DNA of 64,000 bases from Corynebacterium senegalense (GCF_900411315.1 NZ_LS990887.1:2027940-2091939), one strand, 5' to 3'. Positions 52,639-61,843 are shown, counted from the first letter of the stretch. Notes: a model not told the origin generated them from the letters alone. Made by a program: numbers and translations.

Positions 52639-53118
52639 ATGGCGAGTAGTGAGCGTGACTGGCGCGGCGGCCCCGAGCTTCCCAACCAGTTCAGAGAAGG
52701 CGACGACCCCTACGGCGAGTACCCGGGGCAGAACCTCGGCATGCCGAAGGAGGGGCCGGGGGCGCAGGCGTCGGTGGCGCGGCGCATGGGCGCGGTCCTC
52801 ATCGACTGGATCATCTGCCAGATCGCGGCGTCCCTCATCACGATGAACACGCACGCGCTCGGCGACACTCCAACGCTCGCCCTGCTGCTCTGGCTTGTCA
52901 TGGGCATCCTCTGCGGCTGGCTCTTCGCCCGCACCCCGGGCATGGCCGTGCTGGGGATGGGGGTGGCCCGGCTGGACAAGCCGGGGGAGCGCATCGGCTT
53001 CGTCCGCGCGGTGCTGCGCACGGTGTTCACCATGTTCATCCTGCCGGCGGCGCTGGTGGACCCGAACGGCCGCGGCATGCACGACCGCGCCACCGGCACG
53101 ACGGTCATCCGGACCTAG
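52639..53118 (+). CDS. RDD family membrane protein
   Basis: A 159-residue protein. A hydrophilic N terminus (about 45 residues, rich in Gly, Pro and Asp) leads to an RDD domain beginning VARRMGAVLIDWIIC, with Arg-Asp in the first membrane segment, three membrane segments and the usual end DPNGRGMHDRATGTTVI. Function is unknown. The gene sits between glnA and the DUF4191 gene, as in other corynebacteria. It has a leaderless-type promoter. Confidence 0.88.
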   Translation: MASSERDWRGGPELPNQFREGDDPYGEYPGQNLGMPKEGPGAQASVARRMGAVLIDWIICQIAASLITMNTHALGDTPTLALLLWLVMGILCGWLFARTPGMAVLGMGVARLDKPGERIGFVRAVLRTVFTMFILPAALVDPNGRGMHDRATGTTVIRT

Positions 53119-53125
53119 CCGGCAC

Positions 53126-53150
53126 CGGCCGGGCTGAGCCGGGCCGTTTT
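53126..53150 (+). terminator. Probable terminator of the RDD gene
   Basis: A stem of CGGCC/GGCCG with further pairing around GGGCTGAGCC, one mismatch, is followed by TTTT just after the RDD stop codon. It overlaps the stop of the convergent DUF4191 gene. Confidence 0.55.
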
Positions 53151-53919
53151 ACTTGCCCTTGCGCTCCTGCATCCGGCGCATGCGGCGGTTCATGCCGGCC
53201 ATGGACTGGGCCTGGCGCGGCATGGGCCCGCCTGGCAGCCCGGCGGGGCGGTTGCCCTGCGAGCGGGCATCCATCGCGTCGAGCTTGGCGGACATGGAGT
53301 AGACCTCGTCCTTCTTGTAGTTCTTCGGCAGCTTGAGCAGCGTCTTCTGCAGGTCGCGGACCTGGGTTTCGCCCTCGCCGTCGCCGACGTAGACCTCGTG
53401 CACCGGCACGCCCGCGAGCAGGCGGTCGACCCGCTTGGCCTCGCGGTCCATGAGCTTCTTCACCCGGCCGTGGTTGCCCTCGCCGACGAGCACGACGCCG
53501 GGGTTGCCCACCACGCGGTGCACCACATCCATCTGCGGGGAGGCCGCGACGGAGACCTTGGTGATCCACGCGATGCCCATCGTGCTGCGCATGTTCTCGA
53601 GCGTCCACGCGGCGGCGCCCGGCTGGTTGCCCACCTCCTCGTACATCGAGTTCTCCAGGCGGCGGCTGAACAGCCACATCGCCAGGACGAACCCGACGAG
53701 CATGCCGAGGACCAGCATGAACCACTCGCCGCCCCAGAGCATGCCGATGAGGAAGAACACGGCGGCCATGCCCAGGATGCTCAGCAGCATGAGCGGAATC
53801 AGCTTCGGGTCCCGCTTGCGCTGGAGGTTGAATGCCTGCCACACCTGCTTGCGGGTGTTGCTGCGCTGGGCGCGCTTCGCCTCGCGCTGTTCCTTCTTCA
53901 CGGACTTCGCATCTGCCAT
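53149..53919 (-). CDS. DUF4191 membrane protein
   Basis: A 256-residue actinobacterial protein of unknown function. It has a basic N terminus (KSVKKEQREAKRAQRSNTRKQ), two adjacent membrane segments (about 47-65 and 69-89), a soluble domain with VVGNPGVVLVGEGNHGRVKKL, and a Met/Arg/Gln-rich basic tail. Family members lie beside lipA in related genomes; here the lipid module has come between. ATG at 53919 is chosen; two in-frame GTG codons just upstream are possible. Confidence 0.85.
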   Translation of the reverse strand: MADAKSVKKEQREAKRAQRSNTRKQVWQAFNLQRKRDPKLIPLMLLSILGMAAVFFLIGMLWGGEWFMLVLGMLVGFVLAMWLFSRRLENSMYEEVGNQPGAAAWTLENMRSTMGIAWITKVSVAASPQMDVVHRVVGNPGVVLVGEGNHGRVKKLMDREAKRVDRLLAGVPVHEVYVGDGEGETQVRDLQKTLLKLPKNYKKDEVYSMSAKLDAMDARSQGNRPAGLPGGPMPRQAQSMAGMNRRMRRMQERKGK

Positions 53920-53952
53920 GGTCACCACTCTATTGCACCGGGTTGAAATGGG

Positions 53953-53987
53953 AAAAAGCGGCCGCGCTCCGAAAAGCGCTGCCGCTT
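53953..53987 (-). terminator. Terminator downstream of the MaoC gene
   Basis: On the minus strand AAGCGGCAGCGC pairs with GCGCGGCCGCTT (one mismatch) around a T-rich loop, followed by a run of five T. It closes the fabG4-type/MaoC operon. A GTCGNNAAGC word overlaps it at 53984. Confidence 0.65.
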
Positions 53988-54006
53988 CGCGACGCCCCGC
54001 GGGCGC

Positions 54007-54933
54007 CTACAGGTAATCCACCTGCGCGTTCAGGTGCAGCTTCTCCGGCTTGGAGGCGCTGCGCAGCTGCAGGCCGGTCGAGGCCCCCTCGGCGGTGGCC
54101 CAGGCGGCGACCCGGGTGGGCACGACGACGGGCTTGTGGAACTCCACCGAGTAGCGCAGCGCGCCGCCCAGCTTGCCCTCCAGGAGCTGGAGCACCGAGG
54201 CCGCGGAGAACATCCCGTGGGCGATGACGCCGGGGAAGCCGAAGGCCTTGGCGCCCAGGTTGGAGGTGTGGATCGGGTTGGCGTCGCCGGAGGCGGTGAC
54301 GTAGGCGCGGACGTTGTCGCGGGTCCACGTCCACTGCGCGTTGGCGGCGTGGTCGGGGACCTCCGGCTTGGGCAGGAGTCGGGCGTCGTCAAGCCCGCGG
54401 GTCGTGATCGCGGTGGGCGCGCCCTTGGCAAAGGACGTGCCCTGCGAGAGCATGGTCGCCGTCTGCGTCCACACGGGCTCCGCGCCGTCGGTGAGGACCT
54501 CGGTGACGATGTCGATGAGCAGGCCCTTGCGGTGCGGGCGGAGGTCCTCCCCGCGCGTGCGCACGGTGAAGGTCTCGTCGATGCGCAGGGCGCGCTTCTG
54601 CTCGATGACATTGGCCACGTGGACTGCCCCAACGGGGGCGAAGGGGAAGTCCGGGCGGCTCATCAGCTCCATGGTCAGCGGGAACCCGACGACGAAGAAG
54701 TAGGTCGGGGGCAGCTCGTTGCCGAGGCGCAGGCCGGTGGCGCTGGTGTAGGCGGCGAGGTCTGCCGGGTCGACGGTGACCCCGCGGACCTCGAGGCGCG
54801 AGGTCGGGTCGTTGTCGGCGACGTGGGTGGTGCCCACGACGGGCGCCATGCCGGTGACGATTGTGCGCATCACCTTGCTCAGGTCGGGGACGGCGCCCAG
54901 GACCTCGTAGGACGGGGTGGTTGCTTCAGTCAT
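54007..54933 (-). CDS. MaoC-like hydratase (HtdX type)
   Basis: A 308-residue protein with two hot-dog halves. The C-terminal half carries the R-hydratase motif YVTASGDANPIHTSNLGAKA (about residue 211 onward) with Asp and His for (R)-3-hydroxyacyl dehydration; the N-terminal half is degenerate, as in double-hot-dog MaoC proteins. In M. tuberculosis the corresponding gene htdX lies beside fabG4, and the same adjacency holds here with a 6-nt gap. It should work on long-chain 3-hydroxyacyl thioesters, either in beta-oxidation or in elongation. ATG 54933 is the first in the frame. Confidence 0.88.
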   Translation of the reverse strand: MTEATTPSYEVLGAVPDLSKVMRTIVTGMAPVVGTTHVADNDPTSRLEVRGVTVDPADLAAYTSATGLRLGNELPPTYFFVVGFPLTMELMSRPDFPFAPVGAVHVANVIEQKRALRIDETFTVRTRGEDLRPHRKGLLIDIVTEVLTDGAEPVWTQTATMLSQGTSFAKGAPTAITTRGLDDARLLPKPEVPDHAANAQWTWTRDNVRAYVTASGDANPIHTSNLGAKAFGFPGVIAHGMFSAASVLQLLEGKLGGALRYSVEFHKPVVVPTRVAAWATAEGASTGLQLRSASKPEKLHLNAQVDYL

Positions 54934-54939
54934 GTGGAT

Positions 54940-56274
54940 TTACGCTCCGAGGATGCTCTGGCCGCAGACGCGGACGGTGTTGCCGTTGACGGCGGTCGAG
55001 GAGGTGGCGGCGAAGTAGGCGACGGTCTCGGCGACGTCGACGGGCTTGCCGCCCTGCTGCAGGGAGTTGGCGCGGCGGCCGATCTCGCGCGGGCCGGTCG
55101 GCATGGCGGCGGTCATGTCGGTCTCGATGAAGCCGGGGGCGACGGCGTTGATGTTGCCGCCGACGGCCGCGAGGCTGTCCTTCAGCGAGTCGACCAGGCC
55201 GATCACGCCGGCCTTCGTGGTGCCGTAGTTGGTCTGGCCGCGGTTGCCCGCGATGCCGGAGGTGGAGGACACACCGATCACCGCGGGCTTGTCGCCGAGG
55301 GCGCCCAGCTCGATGAGCTTCTCGGTGATGCGCACCGGGGCGACCAGGTTGATGTTCTGGACCATCTTCCAGCGGGACTCGTCCATGTTGGCGAGCAGCT
55401 TGTCGCGGGTCACGCCGGCGTTGTGGACGACGATGTCCACCTTCTGCTTGTAGCGCTCCTCGGCGTGCTTGGCGATCTCCTCGGCCGCGTTCGGGTTGGT
55501 CACGTCCAGTGGCAGGGCGGTGCCCTTGACGCGGTTGGCGGTGGCGGTCAGGCCCTCGCCGGCCTGCGGGATGTCGATGCAGATGACCTTGGCGCCGTCG
55601 CGGGCCAGGGTCTCCGCGATGACCGCGCCGATGCCGCGGGCGGCGCCGGTGACCACCGCGAGGCGGCCGGCCAGCGGCTGCTCCCAGTCAGCCGGGGCGG
55701 TGGAGGCGGCGTTGGTGACGCGGATGACCTGGGCGTCGACGTAGGCGGACTTGCCGGAGAGCAGGAAGCGCAGGGTGGACTCGACGCCGGAGAAGTTCGC
55801 GGAGTCAATCGCCGGGTCCACGTACACCAGCTGCACGGTGGCGGCCTTGCGCATCTCCTTGGCCAGGGAGCGGGTGAAGCCCTCGAGCGCCCGGGCCGCG
55901 ATGCGCGCGTCGGTGTCGTCGAGAAGCTCGGGCGTCGTGCCGATGACGACGACGCGGGCGTTGTCGGTGACCTTGCGCATCTGCGGCTGGAAGAAGTCGA
56001 AGAGTTGCTGGAGCTGCTCGGGGGCGGTGATGCCGGTGGCGTCGAAGACGATGCCGGCGCGGGGGGTGTCGGCCTCGGGCTTGAGCAGCTTGTACGGGCC
56101 CTCGAGGGTGGAGGTCAGCGCCTCGACGAGGCGACCCTGGCCGCCGACGACGACGGGGCCGTGGAGCAGGGGCTCACCCTGCTTGTAGCGGCGCAGGGGG
56201 TAGCCCTGGGGCACGCCGGCCTTCGCGGCGAGCGGGGAGTTGATCAGCTGTTCCATGAAGCTCTTCTTTGCCAC
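54940..56274 (-). CDS. Long 3-oxoacyl-ACP/CoA reductase, FabG4 type
   Basis: A 444-residue short-chain dehydrogenase, about 200 residues longer than ordinary FabG. The N-terminal part is a second, flavodoxin-like Rossmann domain; the C-terminal catalytic part has VVTGAARGIG, NNAG-equivalent VHNAGVT, the catalytic Ser in GVSSTSG and Tyr/Lys in NYGTTKAG (about residue 350). High-molecular-weight FabG4 of mycobacteria is an NADH-dependent reductase of long acyl-CoA. GTG at 56274 follows AAGGAG with ideal spacing. It shares an operon with the MaoC gene and a 214-base regulatory region with the divergent thiolase gene. Confidence 0.9.
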   Translation of the reverse strand: MAKKSFMEQLINSPLAAKAGVPQGYPLRRYKQGEPLLHGPVVVGGQGRLVEALTSTLEGPYKLLKPEADTPRAGIVFDATGITAPEQLQQLFDFFQPQMRKVTDNARVVVIGTTPELLDDTDARIAARALEGFTRSLAKEMRKAATVQLVYVDPAIDSANFSGVESTLRFLLSGKSAYVDAQVIRVTNAASTAPADWEQPLAGRLAVVTGAARGIGAVIAETLARDGAKVICIDIPQAGEGLTATANRVKGTALPLDVTNPNAAEEIAKHAEERYKQKVDIVVHNAGVTRDKLLANMDESRWKMVQNINLVAPVRITEKLIELGALGDKPAVIGVSSTSGIAGNRGQTNYGTTKAGVIGLVDSLKDSLAAVGGNINAVAPGFIETDMTAAMPTGPREIGRRANSLQQGGKPVDVAETVAYFAATSSTAVNGNTVRVCGQSILGA

Positions 56275-56376
56275 GTCTTTCTCCTTTTCCGTTCCCCTTT
56301 TTGCGGTGTGCTGCGGGGGTTCTGGTTGTAAATTAGTAACTAAGGCTACCAATTTGTTTCGTTCGTGATGTAGCTT

Positions 56377-56400
56377 ACAATACACCGATAAGTGTAATGT
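56377..56400. promoter_or_regulatory. Candidate operator in the fabG4-type/thiolase intergenic region
   Basis: A dyad TACAC-CGATAA-GTGTA is extended by outer arms ACA and TGT. Fifteen bases further on, TACATCGATAATCC repeats one half. The surrounding 214 bases are strikingly AT-rich for this genome. A TetR-family lipid regulator binding here would control both transcripts; no regulator gene is in the neighbourhood. Confidence 0.45.
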
Positions 56401-56488
56401 GCGGTACATCGATAATCCATCGAATTCGGTTATCCGCGTACCCGCGCAACCCCCACACTTCACCCCGAACAAGTAAGGACTACAGACC

Positions 56489-57784
56489 GTGAATCAGCCC
56501 CGCAAGGTCGCCATTCTCGGCGGCAACCGCATCCCCTTCGCCCGCTCCAACAAGGAGTACGCGAACGCATCCAACCAGGACATGCTCACCGCGGCCATCG
56601 ACGGACTCGTCGCGCGTTACGGCCTGCAGGACGAGGAACTCGGGCAGGTAGTCGGCGGCGCCGTGCTCAAGCACGCCCGCGACTTCAACCTCGTGCGCGA
56701 GTCCGTGCTCGGCTCCGCCCTTGCTCCCACCACCCCCGCCTTCGACCTGCAGCACGCCTGCGGCACCAGCCTGACCTCCGCCGTCCAGGTCGCCGACGCC
56801 ATCGCCCTCGGCCGCATCGAGTCCGGCATCGGCTGCGGCACCGACACCACCTCGGACGCCCCACTGGCCGTCAACGACGAGCTGCGCAAGACCCTCATCA
56901 AGGCGTCCAACGCCAAGAAGCCGCTCGACCAGGTCAAGCTCCTCGGCTCCGTGCGCCCCGGCCAGCTCGCCCCCGAGCAGCCGCAGAACGGCGAGCCGCG
57001 CACCGGCCTGTCCATGGGTGAGCACGCCGCCATCACGGCCCGCGAGTTCGGCATCACCCGCGAGGCGCAGGACGAGCTCGCCGCCGCCTCCCACCAGAAC
57101 CTGGCCAGGGCCTACGACGCCGGCTTCTTCAACGACCTCGTCACCCCGTTCCTGGGCGTGCAGCGCGACACGAACCTGCGCCCGGACTCCACCGCGGAAA
57201 AGCTCTCCACGCTCAAGCCGGTCTTCGGTAAGAAGGACGCCATCCAGCACGGCGCGACCGCCACCATGACAGCGGGCAACTCCACGCCGCTCACCGACGG
57301 CGCCGCAGCCGTCCTCCTCGGCTCCGAGGACTGGGCCCGCGAGCACGGCCTGGAGGCCCAGGCGTGGATCGTGGACTCCGAGATCGCCGCCGTCGACTTC
57401 GTCAACGGGCGCGACGGCCTGCTCATGGCGCCGACCTACGCCGTGCCGCGCCTGCTCGAGCGCAACGGCCTGAGCCTGCAGGACTTCGACTTCTACGAGA
57501 TCCACGAGGCCTTCGCATCCCAGGTCCTGGCCACCCTCAAGGCGTGGGAGGACGAGACCTACTGCCGCGAGCGCCTCGGCCTCGACGCCCCGCTCGGCTC
57601 CATCGACCGCGCCAAGCTCAACGTCAAGGGCTCCTCGCTGGCGGCCGGCCACCCCTTCGCCGCCACCGGTGCCCGCATCCTCGCCACCGCCGCCAAGACC
57701 CTCGTTGAAAACGGTGGCGGCCGCACCCTCATCTCGGTCTGCGCCGCCGGCGGCCAGGGTGTCGTCGCGATCATCGAGCGTTAA
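56489..57784 (+). CDS. Acetyl-CoA C-acyltransferase (thiolase)
   Basis: A 431-residue thiolase of the FadA type. The acyl-accepting Cys is C91 in HACGTS, HEAFAS gives the catalytic His and the C-terminal base lies in CAAGGQGV. Such enzymes split 3-ketoacyl-CoA with CoA or run in reverse to condense. The mycobacterial counterpart fadA2 is likewise divergent from fabG4. GTG at 56489 starts the conserved N terminus (RKVAILGGNRIPFARS). The acyl-CoA oxidase-like gene begins 19 nt downstream, so these form one operon. Confidence 0.9.
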   Translation: MNQPRKVAILGGNRIPFARSNKEYANASNQDMLTAAIDGLVARYGLQDEELGQVVGGAVLKHARDFNLVRESVLGSALAPTTPAFDLQHACGTSLTSAVQVADAIALGRIESGIGCGTDTTSDAPLAVNDELRKTLIKASNAKKPLDQVKLLGSVRPGQLAPEQPQNGEPRTGLSMGEHAAITAREFGITREAQDELAAASHQNLARAYDAGFFNDLVTPFLGVQRDTNLRPDSTAEKLSTLKPVFGKKDAIQHGATATMTAGNSTPLTDGAAAVLLGSEDWAREHGLEAQAWIVDSEIAAVDFVNGRDGLLMAPTYAVPRLLERNGLSLQDFDFYEIHEAFASQVLATLKAWEDETYCRERLGLDAPLGSIDRAKLNVKGSSLAAGHPFAATGARILATAAKTLVENGGGRTLISVCAAGGQGVVAIIER

Positions 57785-57803
57785 ACCCGAAAGGAACCCC
57801 ACC

Positions 57804-59903
57804 ATGTCTACCCCCACCAAGGACAACATCCCCTCCACGCCGGTGACCGGCGAGGTCACCGACCGCGTCGACGGCGGCAGCGTGGACCAGAAGAAGGTCG
57901 ACGCCAAGCCGGAGAAGAACCAGCCGGCCACGCTGCCGTCCACCCCCGACGAGGCTGCGATCGAGGGCCTGGCGGACCTCCTCGACGGCAACTACCGCGC
58001 CCGCAAGGACGCGATCCGCCCGCTGCTCAACAACGCGGACTTCCTGCCGAAGATCGACGGCACCCTCGACGAGATCCGCGCCGACAACCTGGAGAACGTC
58101 CAGGCCATCGCCGACTCGGGCAACATCCAGGGCTCCTTCTCGCCGCTCAACGGCGGCGACGGCGAGGTCGCCGCGGGCGTGTCCTCCCTCGAGCTGATCG
58201 CCCAGATCAACAACTCCGCCTGCATCAAGTCGGGCGTGCAGTTCGGCCTGTGGGGCGGCGCCGTGGACGCTCTCGGCACCGAGCGCCACATCGAGTTCGC
58301 TCAGGGCGCGATGAACCTGTCCAAGCTCGGCTGCTTCGCCATGACCGAGATCGGCCACGGCTCCAACGTCCAGCAGATCGAGACCACCGCGACCTACGAC
58401 CCGGAGACCAAGGAGTTCATCGTGAACTCCCCGACGCCGGGCTCGAAGAAGGCCTACATCGGCAACGCCGCCCGCGACGGGCGCTGGGCCGCCGTCTTCG
58501 CGCAGCTCTACACCCCGGACTCCGAGGAGTCCAAGGGCGTGCACTGCATCATCGTCCGCATCCGCGAGAACGACGGGTCCGCGGTTGAAGGCGTGACCTG
58601 CTCCGATCACGGCCACAAGGGCGGCCTGCTCGGCGTGGACAACGGCATGATCATGTTCGACAACGTCCGCGTCCCGCGCGAGAACCTGCTCAACCGCTTC
58701 GCCGACGTCTCCGAGGACGGCACCTACATTTCCTCGATCGAGTCGAAGAACCGCCGCTTCTTCACCATGCTGGCCACCCTCGTGCGCGGCCGCCTCGGCG
58801 TCGGCGCCTCCGCGGCCGGCGCCGCCCGCGCCGGCCTCGCCATCGCGGTGAAGTACGCCAACATCCGCCGCCAGTTCGAGGCCGGCGAGGCGGGCCAGGA
58901 GTCCCGCCTGATCGACTACCGCGCCCACCGCCGCCGCCTGCTCATCCCGCTGGCCAAGTCCTACGCCCTGGCCGTGTTCCAGAACAAGCTCCTGGACCGC
59001 TTCCAGGAGCAGACCGACGCCATCATCAGCGGCCAGTGGAACCCCGCCGACCCGACCGACGAGCAGGACCGCGCCGGCCGCGAGATGGAGACGCTCGCCG
59101 CCATCTTCAAGGCGACGGCCGCGACCCACGCCAACAAGACCCTCCAGGAGTGCCGCGAGGCCTGCGGCGGCGCCGGCTTCATGGCCGAGAACCTGCTCAC
59201 CACCTTCCGCGCCGACGTGGACGTCTTCACCACCTTCGAGGGTGACGACACCATCCTGCGCCAGCTGGTGGGCAAGAACCTGCTCACCGCCTACGGCAAG
59301 GAAGTCTCCGAGCTCTCGCCCTTCGGCATGGCCCGCTTCGTGGCCTCCAACGTCGGTGACATCCTCACCCGCCGCTCCGGCATCGCCGCCGGTGTGCAGA
59401 CCATCCAGGACCGCGTCAGCGGCACCGGCTCGCTCTTCGACGCCGAGACCCAGCTGCGCGTGGTGCAGACCCGCGAGGAGCAGGTGCTCAACTCCCTGGT
59501 CCGCCGCGTCCAGGTCGCCCGCAAGATGGATCGCGACGAGGCAGCCAAGGTCATCGACCGCTCCCAGGACCACCTCCTCGCCGCCGCCGTGGCCTACGGC
59601 GACCGCATGATGGTCCAGGCCATGATCGAGGCCGAGGAGAAGCTGCCCGCCGACTCCCCGGCGCGCCCGGTCTTCGAGCAGATCCGCCACCTCTTCGTGC
59701 TGGACACCATCACCACCTACGGCGACTGGTACCAGGAGCACAACGTGCTCACCTCCGGCCGCATCAAGGCGGCCAAGGCGGCGGTCAACGACCTCGTTGA
59801 CTCGCTCGGCCCCTGGTCCGAGGTGCTTGTCGACGCCTTCAAGATCCCCCAGGTGGTGCTCGACCGCCCGATGATGACAAACGGCGGCACCGACCTGAGC
59901 TAA
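57804..59903 (+). CDS. Acyl-CoA oxidase/dehydrogenase family protein
   Basis: A 699-residue flavoprotein of the acyl-CoA dehydrogenase superfamily, but with acyl-CoA oxidase features: FAMTEIGHGSNV and ETTATYDPETKEFIVNSPTPG in the flavin/substrate domain, the candidate catalytic Glu E479 in TFEGDD, and a longer C-terminal part. Typical FadE dehydrogenases are about 400-610 residues. It would form the trans-2-enoyl-CoA double bond. The first about 45 residues are a Lys/Asp-rich, disordered-looking lead. An AAAGGAA site precedes ATG 57804. A strong bidirectional terminator follows. Confidence 0.88.
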   Translation: MSTPTKDNIPSTPVTGEVTDRVDGGSVDQKKVDAKPEKNQPATLPSTPDEAAIEGLADLLDGNYRARKDAIRPLLNNADFLPKIDGTLDEIRADNLENVQAIADSGNIQGSFSPLNGGDGEVAAGVSSLELIAQINNSACIKSGVQFGLWGGAVDALGTERHIEFAQGAMNLSKLGCFAMTEIGHGSNVQQIETTATYDPETKEFIVNSPTPGSKKAYIGNAARDGRWAAVFAQLYTPDSEESKGVHCIIVRIRENDGSAVEGVTCSDHGHKGGLLGVDNGMIMFDNVRVPRENLLNRFADVSEDGTYISSIESKNRRFFTMLATLVRGRLGVGASAAGAARAGLAIAVKYANIRRQFEAGEAGQESRLIDYRAHRRRLLIPLAKSYALAVFQNKLLDRFQEQTDAIISGQWNPADPTDEQDRAGREMETLAAIFKATAATHANKTLQECREACGGAGFMAENLLTTFRADVDVFTTFEGDDTILRQLVGKNLLTAYGKEVSELSPFGMARFVASNVGDILTRRSGIAAGVQTIQDRVSGTGSLFDAETQLRVVQTREEQVLNSLVRRVQVARKMDRDEAAKVIDRSQDHLLAAAVAYGDRMMVQAMIEAEEKLPADSPARPVFEQIRHLFVLDTITTYGDWYQEHNVLTSGRIKAAKAAVNDLVDSLGPWSEVLVDAFKIPQVVLDRPMMTNGGTDLS

Positions 59904-59924
59904 CGGGTCTCCCCGCCGCACAGG

Positions 59925-59959
59925 AAAGCCCTCGCCCGGACTACCGGGCGAGGGCTTTT
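59925..59959. terminator. Bidirectional terminator between the oxidase gene and lipA
   Basis: A perfect stem AAAGCCCTCGCCCGG / CCGGGCGAGGGCTTT around a 4-base loop, with A-run and T-run on either side, serves both converging genes. Confidence 0.92.
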
Positions 59960-59977
59960 GTGGCGTCGAGAGGCGAG

Positions 59978-61021
59978 CTAGCGCGTCGTCACCGGCGTGT
60001 CCTGCGAGGGGCCGTACTTGCTCAGCAGGGTCGAGGCCTCCTGCGCGGTGTCGCCCTGGGAAGTCTCGGCGAGGTGAGCCAGGTTCTCCGGCAGCTCGCG
60101 GCCGCGGTGCTTCATCGCCTCCACGTAGAGCTTGCCCGCGCGGTAGGAGGAGCGCACCAGGGGACCGGACATGACGGCGCCGAAGCCCATCTCATAGGCC
60201 GCGTCGCGGTACTCGATGAACTCCTCCGGCTTGACCCAGCGCTCGATGGGGTGGAACTGGGGGCCCGGGCGCAGGTACTGGGTGATCGTGATGATGTCCG
60301 TGCCCGCGTCGACGAGGTCCTGCAGAGAGGAGAGCACCTCCTCGCGCGTCTCGCCCATGCCCAGGATGAGGTTCGACTTGGTGATCAGCCCGAAGTCGCG
60401 CGCCTGGCGGATCACGTCGAGCGAGCGCTCGTAGCGGAACGCAGGGCGGATGCGGCGGAAGATGCGCGGCACCGTCTCCACGTTGTGGGCGAAGACCTCC
60501 GGGCGCGCCTCGAAGACCTCCTGCAGCAGGTCCGGCTTGCCGGAGAAGTCGGGGGTGAGGTTCTCCACGCCGGTGTTCGGGTTGAGCTCGTGGATCTTGC
60601 GCACGACCTCCGCGTAGAGCCAGGCGCCCTCGTCCTCGAGGTCGTCGCGGGTCACGCCCGTGATGGTGGAGTAGTTCAGGTTCATCTCCCGCACCGACTC
60701 CGCCACGCGCAACGGCTCGCCGCGGTCCAGCGGCTCCGGCTTCGCGGAGTTGATCTGGCAGAAGTCGCAGCGCCGCGAGCAGTTCGCGCCGCCGATGAGG
60801 AAGGTCGCCTCGCGGGACTCCCAGCACTCGTGGATGTTGGGGCACCCCGCTTCCTGGCACACCGTGTGAAGGGAGGCACCCTTCACCTTCTTTTTCATGT
60901 CCTCGTACTCGGGGCCCGTCTTCACCGCGTTGCGGATCCAGCGCGGCTTCTGCTCGATCGGGGTCTGGGCGTTGCGCATCTCCACACGCAGGAGCTTGCG
61001 GCCTTCAGGTGCAACAGTCAC
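59978..61021 (-). CDS. lipA: Lipoyl synthase
   Basis: A 347-residue radical SAM enzyme that inserts two sulfurs into octanoyl groups on E2 and H proteins. Both iron-sulfur clusters are present: the auxiliary C-x4-C-x5-C ([12 protein letters not shown]) and the SAM cluster C-x3-C-x2-C (CSRRCDFC). The conserved C-terminal Arg-Ser-Ser motif is in VRSSYRAG. It follows lipB by 42 nt on the same strand, downstream of the glycine cleavage genes, and supplies lipoate to GcvH and the 2-oxoacid dehydrogenases. Confidence 0.96.
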   Translation of the reverse strand: MTVAPEGRKLLRVEMRNAQTPIEQKPRWIRNAVKTGPEYEDMKKKVKGASLHTVCQEAGCPNIHECWESREATFLIGGANCSRRCDFCQINSAKPEPLDRGEPLRVAESVREMNLNYSTITGVTRDDLEDEGAWLYAEVVRKIHELNPNTGVENLTPDFSGKPDLLQEVFEARPEVFAHNVETVPRIFRRIRPAFRYERSLDVIRQARDFGLITKSNLILGMGETREEVLSSLQDLVDAGTDIITITQYLRPGPQFHPIERWVKPEEFIEYRDAAYEMGFGAVMSGPLVRSSYRAGKLYVEAMKHRGRELPENLAHLAETSQGDTAQEASTLLSKYGPSQDTPVTTR

Positions 61022-61063
61022 GCCCTCTACCGTAACGCTCTTGTCAAGCAGAGTCGAAAAGGC

Positions 61064-61843
61064 CTAGCGGGGGCTTCGGCGCAGCCCCTTGGAGGGGTCG
61101 GGGGCCGAGCCGAACGTGTGGTCTGCCACGGCGAGCTCGCCGGCGAGGGCGCGGTCGAGGGCGCCGATGAGCGGGGCCTTCAGCTCCGAGGTGGGGACCT
61201 GGCGGCCGAGCTCGAGGCTCATGGTGGTCACGTCGGCGTCGTCGATGCCGCAGGCGATGATGTGGCCGTAGGCGTCCAGCGAGTTGGAGCAGTTCAGCGA
61301 CAGACCGTGCATGGTCACGCCGCGGGTGATGCGGATGCCCAGGGCGGCGATCTTGCGGTCGCGCGTCGGGGCCGCCGGGTCCTTCGCGGGCGTCGCGGCG
61401 GGCACCCACACTCCGGAGCGGCCGTCGATGCGCCCGGCGGAGGCCACGCCCGCGGTGCGCACCGCCGCGATGATGGCCTCTTCGAGGCGGCGGACGTAGT
61501 CCACCACGTCGACGGGTTCGGCCAGCTTCACAATGGGGTAGACGACCAGCTGGCCCTCGCCGTGCCAGGTGATGCGTCCGCCACGGTCGACCTGGACGAC
61601 GGGGGAGCCGTCGTTGGGCAGGTCGGAGGGCTGGGTGCGCTTGCCCGCCGTGTAGGTGAAGGGGTGCTCGAGGACCAGGACGGTGTCGCCCACCTCGTCG
61701 CGGCCGCGCTTGTCCGCCAGCTCCGCCTGCATCGCCCAGGCCTCCTGATAGTCCACGAGCCCCACATCGCGCACGTCGAGAGGCGCCTGTGAGGCTCGGA
61801 TGGACTTGTCGGCGGGGAAGAAGGGTTCGCGCGGGGTTGTCAT
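61064..61843 (-). CDS. lipB: Lipoyl(octanoyl) transferase
   Basis: A 259-residue enzyme moving octanoyl from acyl carrier protein to lipoyl domains. The active-site Lys is K164 (RKIAALGIR) and the acyl-thioester Cys is C198 (HIIACGID); the substrate loop [16 protein letters not shown] is intact. ATG 61843 is used; a GTG 9 nt upstream is possible. It lies 10 nt after gcvH, so operon membership with gcvPTH is very likely, matching its role in modifying GcvH. Confidence 0.95.
   Translation of the reverse strand: MTTPREPFFPADKSIRASQAPLDVRDVGLVDYQEAWAMQAELADKRGRDEVGDTVLVLEHPFTYTAGKRTQPSDLPNDGSPVVQVDRGGRITWHGEGQLVVYPIVKLAEPVDVVDYVRRLEEAIIAAVRTAGVASAGRIDGRSGVWVPAATPAKDPAAPTRDRKIAALGIRITRGVTMHGLSLNCSNSLDAYGHIIACGIDDADVTTMSLELGRQVPTSELKAPLIGALDRALAGELAVADHTFGSAPDPSKGLRRSPR

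Noticed and set aside
57771-59921. A long antisense frame opposite the acyl-CoA oxidase-like gene
   Set aside because: Same composition artefact, no start signal and no recognisable motif.
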